From Gnetum montanum (lineage: Eukaryota; Streptophyta; Gnetopsida; Gnetales; Gnetaceae), in the NCBI GenBank assembly GCA_015680685.1, contig MNCI01023415.1, forward strand, positions 225,857-278,413: a DNA stretch of 52,557 bases, given 5' to 3'. Each line of letters starts with the position of its first letter. Positions within the stretch are counted from its first letter, which is position 1. The position numbers and the translations under genes were made by a program. Below, in pieces: positions 32,206 through 43,119 of the stretch. Under the pieces are notes generated by a model, which saw nothing but the letters and a program-made list of their open reading frames with translations, had not been told where the DNA came from and searched no databases.

Positions 32206-34126
32206 GGGCTACTGAAAATCTCAAAAAATTTGTTAGCATATGCAAAGGTAAGGGTGATAGATGTGATGTGAATGGCGGTGTAGGCAAGGGAAGCAATGGT
32301 GGTAGATAGGTAGCAGAAAAGATGGTGAAAACTACTTAAAAATGTTGTAGATGATGTGGTGACATGCAGGGATAGGTGGTAGATGACAACATGTAGTAAA
32401 GAAGTGGCAAGCGGCAAAGTGAGATGTCATAGTGGTGCATCACTATAGGTAGGAGCAACAAAAGGAGGTAGGTAGAGCATGCAGGCAACAACAATAGGCA
32501 TAAGAGACTAGTGGAACAACAATAGTGCACAAGGACATGGTGTAGTAATGGTAAGGATTTTTGTGTGATGGAGGTGGTACAAGTGAGCATTTTTGTAGGA
32601 ATGATGCTCACACATAAGGGTTTTTTTGAAGTCCATAGTAGGGCCATGAGGGTGAGGCAAGGCATGTTAGCAATATGGGCTATGAGTGGTGCAATGGCAT
32701 GTGAAATGATGGCACAAAGGGTATATAGAGTAACATTGTAGGGAAGCAACAAAGGATTTTATATTTCTCAATGGGCCTAGGTGCCCCTTGCATGTGGGTT
32801 AGCATGATCTTGGGTAGGGCCGTGTTTCCCTGTAAGGGCCTACGTGGCCCTAGGAGGGCTAGTATAGCCTTTGGCATGCATGGCCTAGTCAAATTTTCAT
32901 ATATGTTATTATTATTATTATTTAATTATTTAATTTAATTTTTTATATCATATACTATATATGTATGTATATCTACATTCATATAAACAACTAGTGAGCT
33001 TGCCCTCGTTGTTAGAGGAACTCTGTTAAGAGTTAGCTTTGGAGAGGATGAGGTTGTGGGCTTGACTTCATGTCCTAAAATTCTGACATTAAGAATTTTT
33101 TAAAATAAATATTAATTAATTTATTATTTTAGCATGCATAACAAGAAAAATTAAATGACAATATCTCTTAGACCATAAGTCTAATAAGGATAGAATTTAT
33201 ACCATTGGAATCCTCTCAATGAGTACTATGTGTTAAGCATGGTTTTAGGGTTTGAAAATTATGTTGGATATTTACAACTTAAATAGAAAAAAATAGCTTA
33301 TTTTGTTGAATTGACATTATTAGACTAATGTATGGGTGACATGATGACTTGTAGATGATTTGGGATTTGATTGTAGATGATATACCAATCCTTGAATAAG
33401 AATAGAATACTTTTACCTTATAATTTAGAAAGTATGACATAGTCTTGTTCTCTTAGATCATGGTTATCTACTAACAAGGTACTAAGGGGAGGGCTAGAAA
33501 AGTAAGGCATCACAACATTACCCACTAAGTATTAGTTTTTCTATGAGTCTCATGATAATAACCCTTATTAGTTAGATAAGGATAAAATAATCTTATGATA
33601 AGGTTAAATCTATTAAACTTACCAATACACCTTTCTTAAACTTACCAATACATAGGTTTTAGATACAGATGAGTAATGTTGAATTATAAGGGTTAGGTGT
33701 TTATGGACCATAAGTCTCAACTTAGATTGTAGTTACCAATCTTCTGGAAGGAACTTTAGCATCACTACAAGATGGGTAAGAGTTACCTGGATCAGTGTAT
33801 TCTTGTCTTATAAATGTCTCTTACATTTAATGAATCTTGGTGAGGCGTAATTAGATCTTCCCTAACTGATGATATCCATGAAAGAATCTTGTTCGATGGT
33901 GGGGTCTATCTTGAACATAATATGAATTTCTGATTCTCTTTCAAATGTGTGGTTTTAACTCTATTATTCTTGAAAACCACTTAGAGGTATCTCCTAGTTT
34001 ACATGGATCATTTTGGATTTGGGATGCATCTATGATGATCCATGACTCTCCCTGGGTCATGGCTCTTTAGTTCATCATTGGATTGTAGTCACCTCTTAAT
34101 TATATATTTTGCTTGGGTTGTGGCTT
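32206..34126. other. Long stretch without recognised gene
   Basis: 32220-32900 is a purine-rich, G-rich stretch (ggtag, ggtgg words). Its minus-strand ORFs are Leu/His/Thr-rich low-complexity readings, not genes. 32880-32960 is a TTA/TAT microsatellite-like run. 33000-34126 would be the leader or internal part of the unit whose primer-binding site is at 34127, but no gag or other coding motif is seen. A word, ttagaccataagtctaa, is partly repeated at 33700-33720. Confidence 0.4.
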
Positions 34127-34138
34127 GTTCTAATACCA
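34127..34138 (-). other. Primer-binding site next to LTR K (tRNA-Met type)
   Basis: On the minus strand this reads tggtattagaac, two transitions from TGGTATCAGAGC, the complement of the 3' end of initiator tRNA-Met that primes many plant LTR elements. It lies two bases from the LTR border at 34141, which makes 34141-34717 a 5' LTR in minus orientation. Confidence 0.65.
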
Positions 34139-34140
34139 AA

Positions 34141-34717
34141 TGTAACATCCCATTCCTAGATGTTATGGAAAATGTTAAATATATGTTATATTAGACATTA
34201 TGTGCAAGAAGATAACATGACAAACATCAACTATGTATAACATTGAACATTGCACGTACAAAAAATAACAAGGAAAATGCAAAGAAAAAAATGAAAAGAA
34301 TGCTTTATTAATGTAAAATAGTATATTTGGATCATGCTTTGGGTGTTCCTTGGTATTATCTTCCTTTGGAACCTATCCCATAGAGGCTATCTAGCACAAC
34401 CATCACTATTAGGCCTACAATTGGCCAGAGTGGATAGCTAGTACTCTTCCTATAGCACTTCACTTAACACCTATTACTTGCCTTTTGTGGCTTCATAACT
34501 CCATGCTGATATGACCTCAAATGCTTAGGTATAAATTCCTTAGGTTAAACCCTCAAAGGTCACATCTAAAAGTGTGCCTACTATTACAATGTACCATTTC
34601 AGGTCTTAATTACCACTTACCCATCTTGGGTCTTATTACAATAATAACAATAATTATTATGAAGAGGCACCATCTTCATTATGTAGCAACACCATTTAGG
34701 AATGGGAACATGATACA
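34141..34717 (-). repeat. LTR K (minus-strand 5' LTR) with terminal inverted repeats
   Basis: The left border is TGTAACATCCC and the right border GGGAACATGATACA. The inner border blocks cccattcctagatg (34149-34162) and ccatttaggaatggg (34692-34706) are inverted copies with one difference, so the unit ends in imperfect inverted repeats of about 25 bp. The right border coincides with the abrupt end of the integrase reading of element I, which suggests insertion there. The partner LTR was not found. A solo or non-autonomous element is possible. Confidence 0.55.
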
Positions 34718-35290
34718 CGTTGTCATGGAGCACTAGGAGTTAGCCAAGGTAAATAATGTTTAGCAATATCCTTACCTACCTTGTATTTTTGGTAAACAAA
34801 ACACTCTTTAACAAATTTATTTATCTCATTTCTCTTACCTATTTAATAATGGCTCTTCCTCATAACCTCATAGATCTTTGTCTTACCCATGTATCCATTC
34901 ATATTATAATTATGCTTTTCATCCAAAATTATTAACCTAAAATTACACTTTGGCATACATACCTTACCATTCTTAAGGAAAATTCCCTACTTTAGATGAT
35001 ACTGCCTTCACTTATCCACACTATCATGCAATGGAGNGGAAAATTCCCTACTTTAGATGATACTGCCTTCACTTATCCACACTATCATGCAATGGAGCAG
35101 TAAGGTCTTTCCAAACCTCTACAAAAGCAACTTCATGAGAGTACAAAGAAGTCAAGGTCTCAAGTCATTCTACTTGAGCATATGAATAATTCACAATATG
35201 AATTCTAGAAAGAGCATCTACCGCTATATTACTTTTTGCACTTCTATGTTTCAGCATAAAGATGAATTCTTGGAGTTGTTGGTATTTCCT
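34718..35290 (-). pseudogene. Element I RNase H end and integrase zinc-binding region
   Basis: The minus strand reads KYQQLQEFIFMLKHRSAKSN and VDALSRIH (35215-35290), the end of a chromovirus-type RNase H with the ADALSRR motif, then spacer, then GIFLKNGKVCMPK and KTKIYEVMRKSHY, then EINKFVKECFVYQKYK and LPWLTPSAP. The last part corresponds to the HHCC region of integrase, with one His and the second Cys of the pair changed. The reading stops at 34718 where LTR K begins. A perfect 60-bp duplication flanking an N (34977-35097) breaks the frame. The catalytic core of integrase is absent. Confidence 0.75.
34977..35097. repeat. Exact 60-bp tandem duplication around a single N
   Basis: Bases 34977-35036 and 35038-35097 are identical and are separated by N at 35037. 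No divergence in otherwise strongly mutated DNA, together with the N, points to an unresolved overlap between two contigs. Confidence 0.9.
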
Positions 35291-35329
35291 CTTTAATGCT
35301 CCTTAAAAATTAAATGCTTACTCATACTT

Positions 35330-36115
35330 ATCTTAATGAACTTTTTCTTGCCTGAAGGATTTGCAAAAATTCATGTAGAAGTCTTTAACTCTCTTATTAC
35401 CTTGATTGAGATATTTTAATTTTTGAATTACCCATTGTCTATGATGCACCTTCTCAAATTTTTGTTTAAGCATGATTTGTATTAGAGATTAATCTTTGAT
35501 AGGAGTTCCATTACTTACAAGGAAAACATGGTTTTCTTTCTTCCACTGAATATGTGTCATATGTTCAAGCTTAGTCTTAGCATATGATACTTTTTGATGG
35601 TCTTCTACATCTCTAAGTTCAAAGTACTTGTTTAAGATCTTTAGCCAAGAAAGAAAAGATTCAATGTCCTCCATCCCATTGAAAGTATTCACTTCAATTG
35701 GAAGCATTCTAGAGGCATGCCTAAAAGCCTTTTCAAGAGTGATCTTCATTTCCTTCTTAGTGTTCCTTTGAGACCTAAAAGTAGATCCATTATTCCTTCC
35801 TCCTGAAAATATAGACCTATTGGATCTTGTTCCAAAAATTATAAAATGAGGGTTTCCATAATATTTCTTATATTCTCCAATTTTTTCATCTGTAAAAGGA
35901 AACACATATTTAAGATTTAGCATGGATGATTACCTTGTTGAAGAAGCCCTAGTGAAGAAAATTCCAAGTTAAGATCTTGCCTAGATACCCATGGTGTTGG
36001 AGACTGATCTTTCTTTTCTTCAATATTTTCCATTATGTCCACAAGAAACTTGAGTGCATACCTTAAGTATTCCATGTTCTTGGCTAAGCCCTAGATTGAT
36101 TTCTTCTTAGGTAAC
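35330..36115 (-). pseudogene. Element I gag pseudogene (chromovirus type)
   Basis: The N-terminal piece MLPKKKS starts at 36115. The frame is broken near 35930 and then open for 144 codons from 35923 to 35489. The retrotransposon gag domain is plain: PIEVNTFNGMEDIESFLSWL, KYFELRDVEDHQKVSYAKTK and MTHIQWKKEN. After a stop at 35489 it continues with VHHRQWVIQKLKYLNQG and RVKDFYMNFCKSFRQE to about 35345. Zinc knuckle, protease and RT, which should follow, are missing, and the next readable piece is the end of RNase H. The gag differs fully from that of the Athila-like elements. Confidence 0.75.
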
Positions 36116-36474
36116 ATGATTAAATTGATGTAAATAATAAATTACATAAATGCCCACAAGAAATTGCAAAAGGATTAAGATACCCATAACCAAAATTGGA
36201 GTATCCAATTAGATCCAAAAAGAGATATGAAAACCCAAAATAGGATTCACACAATTTGCATAGATCCTAGCTAAACAAGGCTAATGGGTATTCTAAACAA
36301 TAAGAATTTCCAATTCCCAGTTCAATTCATCATTCAAATTGATCAAAGGAAGGCTAATCAAATCTTGGTTAAGCATGAAAACTAACATAAAAAAAGTTAT
36401 AAACCAAAATGAATTTGGAGATAAGTGAATTCTTTTGAGTTGATGTAGAGGATTTATCTTCTTGAGTCAACTAT
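36116..36474 (-). other. Probable leader of element I
   Basis: A+T-rich sequence upstream (on the minus strand) of the element I gag start. No primer-binding site or LTR border could be identified. It ends where the LTR-like start of element C lies. Confidence 0.35.
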
Positions 36475-36640
36475 TGATGAAGCATTAAAGGATTACATTG
36501 ATAAGCCCCTGTCAACATTGCCCCATCAACATGATTTTGCCCCATTGATGGGGTTGTGTTTTTGAGGCCTCATCGATGTAGCTCCACAATAAATTTTATA
36601 AATAGTATGCTCCCCTAGTGTAAAAAGAGATTTTTTGTAA
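36475..36640 (+). repeat. Truncated LTR-like start of element C
   Basis: The stretch begins TGATGAAGCATTAAAGG, close to the start of the element A LTR (TGATGAAGTGTTAATATGG). It has repeated catcaac/catcgatg words and a TATAAATAG box at 36597-36605. It then passes directly into gag leader sequence (aagaaagtacac, 36678-36689) with no primer-binding site, so the R/U5 part and the site were probably deleted. Assignment is by resemblance only. Confidence 0.4.
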
Positions 36641-36713
36641 AGTCATATCATACATTAAAATAACTACAATAATTATAAGAAAGTACACTGCATTTCTTGC
36701 CTTCTAATACAAG

Positions 36714-38990
36714 ATGTCTTCTTCTCACAGGAGTGATTCTTTGCCCAATTCTGATAGAGTAAATCTACAAGTGCCTAGTAATACAAAGTGATATACGCTT
36801 ATCCTAGTGAGTATGTACCCAATTAAACCTTTGTCCTACACTAGGATGAACAACTACAGTGGTCCAACATGGAGGGACACTCAATTGATCCATTTCTACG
36901 ATGCTCTACCAAACTGTTATGCAGTTGGGCACCCAAGTGCTTTATTCTGAATATGTTGTGTAGGATAGTAATGTTAGGGATTTTCACCCCACCGATGTAC
37001 AATTTCTAAGGGATTGAGGGCTAGAGTAGCGCTACGAGTCTATGAAGGGAAAGTAGTCTAGTGATTTCCCATTTCTAATATACCAAAAGAATGATTGTGA
37101 ACCCTTCTTTAGGGGTTTTTCATATAGAGAGACTCCTCTCTTTCAGTTTGGTGAAGGAGGTCAAAACTAGAACTTGCAATCCATGATGCATAATCCTAGT
37201 TTTGGCAAGAATGAATCCCATGACAAAGGGGAATTTGAAGAGGAGAGTCATGGTAGGGATGCGGGTAAGCAACATGATCATGATCATGGCTGTGACCACT
37301 GAAGAGGGGGTGGAAGGAACCATGATGATACTAGTCCTCCTTCCTCTTCACCATCATTGTTCTATTCTTCCTCTTTTGGCTTTGAATATAATTTCAGGCA
37401 ACATGATTGTGATGGAGGTGACCAACAATACTAAGATGATTGTAGGGATCATTGAGCAAGTTGAGATTCAAGGGATGGGCATTCAAGAGAGGCTCATCAC
37501 CATGGAGAAGGGGTAGAAAAGGGCATCGTAGGCACCAGAGTCATAGATATGATGAGCCTTTACTCACCACTCAAAGTATGCTAAACATCATAGAGGCAAT
37601 GAGATTTCCAACAAGGCATGTGAAAGATAGCATGATCAAGGGATTGAATATGAACAACATTCCCAAGTTCAAGGGAAGATATAATTCTAATCCACAAAAT
37701 CATCTTTAGGATTTTCATGATGCTTGTGCCTTACAAAACATAGAAAAAAATTGGAAAAAGCTTAAGTTGTTTCCCAGGACACTCATCAAAGATGCCTTAA
37801 GTTGGTACTAGTCCTTAGAGCTAGAATTAATTTGTAGATAAATTATGATTCTCAAACTATTCAAAAATAAGTACCAAACATACTCTTGAGTGTCTAATCT
37901 AAGAAGGCAGATCCAAGGTTAGAAGTAAGAAACATATGAGTCTTTGGATGCTAGCATGGATAGATATTATTCCTTATTATGCTGATGCCTTGGCCATGGT
38001 TACTCTCAATAGGAATAACTTTTCCACATCATAGATGGACTTCACTTTAAAATGAGAAGAACTCTTGGGATCTATGCCCAAGGATGATTGTTAGAATTAA
38101 AAGCCCATTAGATTCAAAGGTTGATCAATTAGGTAGCAAAAGAAGGAGTGTTGAGAAAATGAGAAAGTATAGAAGAATACAACCGAGATCCTTCTATTCA
38201 CAAGAGGAAGGTCAAATTTTGTGACAGTGAGGAGGAATCACCAATTGATGAACAACAAATTTCAAGCTATTCTAAAAATTGCTAAGGTGTCTAAAGAAAA
38301 GAGTAGTGATTGTAAACATAGGAGGTGAAAGAAGTTGAATGTGCCAATTAAAGGAGTAAGGGAAAGATTGTTGTAATAGAGGAAGTTGTAGAAACTAAAA
38401 TAGATAATGATGGTGGATGTGACATCTACCAATATGAACATCCTAAGGGATGTGGCCCCATCATGTCACACTTACAAGAGTCTGGGGTGTATGCTTTGAA
38501 TCCATAACTAGCAAAAAGATAAACACCTAAAAGATTGCCTTATCCTCAAGGAAATCCTAATTAGTTTCATCAACAATAATAATATTATCCAAGTGGAACT
38601 CCACCACAACCATACAAGTAGTATTAATAGTGGCAACAACAAGAGTCATGGGCACTACCACCACCAAGGTAGCAGTACCCTTATAGACAACCAAATCCAT
38701 ATGGATATTACGTTCAGTAACCCTTATCTTCATGTGACTCTTCTAGTCATGTTTCTCCTTTCCAACATCACTACTATTCTTTTGAATACTATAGAACTCA
38801 TTCTCAACATTCCAGGAGGGACAACACATTCCATCCTTATCCTTCTCCTATTCTTGCATCTGTTCCTCCATCCTCAATGTAGCTACTACTTGCTCATCCA
38901 TGTAGGATGAACTTCCAACCCAGCTATAACAACACAATGCTACTAGGGTTGTTAATCTAAAATTGGATAATCAATTGAGTGGTTCAAAAC
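36714..38990 (+). pseudogene. Element C gag pseudogene
   Basis: The ATG at 36714 (MSSSHRSDSLPNSDR) matches the D start MSSSSHKSTSPPRTN. The N-terminal domain is read through several frames. The capsid part is clear: RYDEPLLTTQSMLNIIEAM (37548-37605), MNNIPKFKGRYNSNPQNHL (37651-37709), then DFHDACALQNIE. The zinc knuckle at about 38418-38450 has lost a Cys (CDIYQYEHPKGC, Tyr for the second Cys). A run of P/Q/H-rich linker follows. Frameshifts and stops are numerous. ORFs in other frames here (for example 37202-37516 and 38593-38910) are shadows. Confidence 0.75.
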
Positions 38991-39070
38991 CTCATGCTTG
39001 TAAAAGAGAATTTTTTCAATGCAACAACCCTACTAAGGCCTCATAGACTCAGGAATATGGTCATCCTACT

Positions 39071-39861
39071 TCTTTCTCATCCTCTATAAATCATTCCATC
39101 AGGAACTCTTCAAACCAAATGTTGTCCAAAATCCATACTATTATGCTCACTCATGTTATATCTAATTGGATCCTGGCTAGCAACCTTTCTAGGAAATTAG
39201 CTAATATTGGGAGTCCTCTGATCTATTTACAAATTACTAGGAATGAACCATTTAAAGCTCTTTTTAATTGAAGTTTCAGTGTTAATCTAATTTCTCATGA
39301 GTTTTATACTATTTAGAACCTACCACCTCTCAAGAAGAGAAATATTTGATTGGAACTGGTAGACCAGTTTATTACTATTTCGTTGAGACTAGTAGAAGAC
39401 AATGTAACCACTATCTATGGGTGGTCTTATCTTGCTGATTTCCTAGTAATCAAGGTTGAGAACTGTAAGGGGGACTTCTTAATCATTATGGGAAGGACAT
39501 GGCTAAGCACTGTTAATGCAAGAATGGGCATCAGAGATCTTTCCATGGAAATATCTAAGGAAAATGCATTTGGAAATATCAAGAAGAAGTGAGTTCCATG
39601 CATTGCATACAATGATATAGGGTGTAACTGCATGCAAAAACTCTGGTCCATGAAAAAAGCATCTATTTCCACATGTAGGAAGTATGCACATGAAGCAAAT
39701 ATTCAAAGGTGTCTATATGTAGTAGCCACATAACAAGAGGGCACCTAGTGGCTGACCATTGATTTTGAAAGCAACACAATGTGCATGGAACCTACTGAGA
39801 GCCTAACATGTGCTTATGTCATAAGCATGGATGAACTAAAGCAAGTTCATCACCAACTACT
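39071..39861 (+). repeat. 791-bp tandem duplication in element C, first copy
   Basis: This copy carries a protease: lead-in SPLIYLQITRNE, an active site damaged to Asn-stop (FNXSFSVNLIS where D has LLDSGSGVNLIS), then an open frame 39350-39592 with DNVTTIYGWSYLADFLVIKV and GRTWLSTVNA. The linker with ESLTCAYVISMDEL follows. The match to the next copy is shifted by 791 bases throughout (for example gagtcctct at 39211 and 40002) with roughly one difference in ten. Confidence 0.85.
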
Positions 39862-40652
39862 CCTTTTTCATCCTCTGCAAACCATTCCATCAAGAACCCT
39901 TCAAACCAAATGCTATCCAAAATATATACTGTTACACTCACTCATCCTATACCTAATTGGATCTTGGTTGGAATTCTTCCCAAGAAATTAGCTAATCTTG
40001 GGAGTCCTCTTATCTATTTATAGATTACTGGGAATGAACCATTTAAAGCTCTTTTTGATTCAAGTTTCAGTGTTAACCTAATTTCTCATGAGATGTATAT
40101 TTCTTGGAACCTACCATCTCTTAAGAAGAGCAATATTTGATTGGAATTGGTAGACCATTTTATTACTATTCTATTGAGACTAGTAGAAGACATTACGACC
40201 ACTATTTATGGGTGGTATTATCTTATTGATTTCCTAGTAATCAAGGTTGAGAACTGTAAGGGGGACTTCCCAATCATTATGGGAAGGAAATGGCTAAGCA
40301 CTGTTGATGCAAGAATGGGAATTAGAGGTCTTTCCATGGAAATATGTGAGGAAAATGCATTTGGAAATATCAAGAAGAAGCAAGTTCCATGCATTTCATA
40401 CAACAATATAGGGTGCAATTACATGCAAAAACTCTGGTCCATGAAACCAGCATCTATTTCTACATGCAGGAAGTGTGCACATGAAGCAAATATTCAAAGG
40501 TGTCTATATGTAGTAGCCACATAACAAAAGGGCACCCAGTAGCTGATCATTGATTTTGAAAGTAACACAATGTGCATGGAACCTACTAAGAGCCTAACAT
40601 GTGCTTATGTCATAAGCATGGATGAACTAGAGTAAGTTCATCACCAACTCTC
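39862..40652 (+). repeat. 791-bp tandem duplication in element C, second copy
   Basis: The second protease copy has Asp-Ser-Ser at the active site (LFDSSFSVNLIS near 40055-40090), then an open frame 40141-40524 with ITTTIYGWYYLIDFLVIKV and GRKWLSTVDA and the VPCISYNNIGCN ending. It is followed by the linker and then RT. The duplication includes the end of the gag linker and the start of the protease-RT linker, so the product would have had two protease domains in a row. Confidence 0.85.
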
Positions 40653-41800
40653 TGATGATGAAAATGATGATACTAAATAGGAAGAGTTGAAGATCCTTGA
40701 GAATTTCAAAAAAGATCCCCTAGAGCTAAAAACTCTACTTATCAACCTGGAATATGTGTTCTTGAAAAATGGCAAGCTAGTCATACTTAATGCTAAACTT
40801 GCTCCCAAGAAAAAAGAAAAACTATTGAAGGTGGTTAACATATGGCCAATAGCCTTTGCCTAGTCATATCCTAAACTCATTGGAATTGATCCATGAATAT
40901 GCTAGGACCACATTTATATTGATTCAATCATAAAGCGAAGGAGGCAACTACAATGGCAGTTGAACCCAAAATTGAAGTAGATTATCAAAGAGGAGATTGA
41001 GCAACTCCTCAATGAAGGGTTCATCTATTCCATTGTGAATAGTGAGTGGGTCAACCCACTCATGATAGTGCCAAAGAAAGGTGGAAAATGGTGGCTTTGT
41101 ATGAACTTCAGTCTATTAAACATGGCAATATTCAAAGATCATTTTTTGTCGCCATTCATTGATCAGGTGTTGGGCACTATATTTGGGCATTGCTATTACA
41201 ATTTTTTAGATAGTTATAATGGCTATATCCAAATCTAGATTACACCAAAAGACTATGCCAAAACAACATTCATGAATCCCTGGGAAATGTTTGCATATCG
41301 CAAGATGCCTTTTGGTCTATGAAATACTCTTACCACTTTCCAACACTTGGTCTTAAGCATCTTTCAATAGCAAATCAATTGCAAAGTGAAAGTCTTTATG
41401 GATGAATTCTCCACTTACGGTGCTACATTTGAGCAAGCCTTGGACCACCTTAAGCAAGTACTCAAAATCTATATGGAAACAAACCTATGGCTCAATTGGC
41501 AAAAGAGCCATCTCTTGGTCCAAGAAGGCATTGTATTGGGGCATAGAATTTCATAGAAAGGGATCAAGGTCCATCTCGAAAGGATAAGGGTCATCCAAGG
41601 AATCATTCATAAACTAGAAACTGTAAAATATGTTTGGTCAATCCTTGGATACACTAGTTATTATTGGTGATTTATAGAGAATTTCTCTAAGATTGCAAAA
41701 TTATTAGTCGAACTGACAAAGAAGGATGCTCTATTTGTTTGGATGAAGGAGTGTGAATGTGCATTTCAATAGTTAAAGGAAAAACTCACAAAAACTCCAA
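40653..41800 (+). pseudogene. Element C reverse transcriptase pseudogene
   Basis: After the linker (PLELKTLLINLEYVFLKNGK-like, 40715-40775) the RT reads EEIEQLLNEGFIYSI at 40993-41035, SEWVNPLMIVPKKGGKWW at 41041-41094, NFSLLNMAIFKDHF at 41107-41148, and a damaged YSGYKQIQI region at 41214-41240. The catalytic box at 41395-41406 is Phe-Met-Asp-Glu, which loses the second Asp. LGYTSYYWXFIENFSKIAKL continues at 41640-41700. Only a few stops interrupt a mostly constant frame. Confidence 0.8.
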
Positions 41801-42220
41801 TTCTATGAGCATTAGATGGGTCCAAACCATTCCATATAATGATGGATGCATCTAATTATGCCTTGGGAGATATGCTTATGTAATTGGATGATAAAAAATG
41901 TCCATATTATATCCACTACATAAGCAAAAGCATTGTGGGTATGCAGCTCAATTACACCACCATAGAGAAAGAACTGATGGTAGTGGTGTATGCTTTGGAA
42001 ATGTTTAGGCACTATCATAGTGCCTTTCACTTCCTAATAAATAGGCCAATGGTAAGCCCCTATGTCATACGGTGGGTTGTGATCTTATAGGAATTTGATC
42101 TCACAATGATAGATTGAAAAGGGACTAAATATATGATCGTTGATCATTTCTCTCAGTTATGATGGGATGATAAAGAGGAGGAGTCTTTGATTAATTCCTA
42201 GATGAACTCCTCTTTGCTGG
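41801..42220 (+). pseudogene. Element C RNase H, cut off by LTR of E
   Basis: MMDASNYALGDML at 41838-41877 keeps the first catalytic Asp. The open frame 41884-42090 reads DDKKCPYYIHYISKSI, LNYTTIEKELMVVVYALEMF with the catalytic Glu, then an internal loss: the strand with the VHMDHSA Asp is missing, and RHYHSAFHFLINRPM follows directly. EFDLTMID and DHFSQL come next and DELLFAG is the last reading before 42221. The deletion of about 15 codons alone would inactivate it. Confidence 0.8.
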
Positions 42221-42973
42221 TGATGAACCGTGATATCGCGTCCTGCCTCATCTTCTATAAATAAGAGGCAGTGTTGTTGGTTCAAGTTAGTTAGAATTAG
42301 CCAGATTCTTGCAGTTTAGTCATTCCAGAGTTAGAATTATTTCTGTGTGCTCGTAGTAGGAGTCATAGAGTGAACGGATCTTTATTTGAGCAATTTGTAC
42401 CTGAGAAAAATTTTGTGTATGGAAATAAAGACGAACTTTATGATAAACCTTGTAGCATATAGATTAATCTAATTAGTAATTAATTATTATTTAATTATTT
42501 CCTAGTTAATTAATATTTCTCTCAACCTTCAAACCCCTTAGTTAAATACACTCAGTATGACTGCTTTGAGCATGCGTGTAGCGCTTGGTAACCCAGTAAC
42601 AATTAGCATTTAGTAATCCCAGTAGCATTGCACTAGTTCAGGATGTGTATGGTAAGTGGGAACAGATACTAGTGTTAGGAACATTTAGAAACTAGTTAAT
42701 GAATAGTTAATATAAGTTAGCCACATAGTTCTCTTTCCCTCTCCTTTATTAGTAGAAGACATAAAAAATATGAAAGCTATAAAAAATCATATACCTCAAG
42801 CTTACTTAACCATACAACCGTGACAATACAAGCAAATTTGGGAAGACAATGATTGATTAACCCTAAGTGTTTTATTAAGGCATGTAAGCACTTGATCCTT
42901 GGAGTTTGACTAGATTGTGCGTGAAACACTCGTATTCATATGGTTGAGTGTAGGGGTACCTCGCCACTCATCA
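42221..42973 (+). repeat. 5' LTR of element E
   Basis: The 753-bp LTR starts TGATGAACC and ends GCCACTCATCA. It has one GATATC word at 42231-42236 and a TATA box at 42256-42264, and the U3 part is shorter than in B and D. Landmarks tttgagcatgcgtg, ggtaatcccagtag and catatggttgagtgtagggg are kept. The five bases before it are gctgg. Confidence 0.9.
42256..42264 (+). promoter_or_regulatory. TATA box of element E LTR
   Basis: TATAAATAA followed by gaggcag, 35 bp from the LTR start, closer than in B because most of the GATATC array is absent. Confidence 0.6.
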
Positions 42974-42974
42974 T

Positions 42975-42992
42975 TGGCACTGTTGCCAAGGA
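42975..42992 (+). other. Primer-binding site of element E (tRNA-Asp type)
   Basis: tggcactgttgccaagga follows the LTR after one base. It has three transitions against TGGCGCCGTTGCCGGGGA. Confidence 0.8.
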
Positions 42993-43119
42993 CTTAGTTA
43001 TTTGTGCACTGCGTAGAACATAGGAAATCATTCATATCATTGTAATGTTAGAACTAACCCTTAGGGTTAATCAAAGAAAGACAAGACAATGGTACATTTT
43101 ACATTGAACAAAACAAGAC

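Larger units (their letters stand above)
36475..42220 (+). mobile_element. Element C: truncated Athila-like element
   Basis: Plus-strand remains of the same family as A, B and D: an LTR-like start, gag, a duplicated protease region, RT, and RNase H up to DELLFAG. It stops at 42220, exactly where the 5' LTR of element E begins. Integrase and a 3' LTR are missing. The expected continuation is not found beyond 51001, so E and D together are not a simple insertion into C. Confidence 0.75.

Noticed and set aside
32199-32892. Three overlapping minus-strand ORFs rich in Leu, His, Thr and Ser
   Set aside because: They arise from G/A-rich simple sequence on the plus strand; overlapping frames with the same low-complexity character do not indicate a gene.
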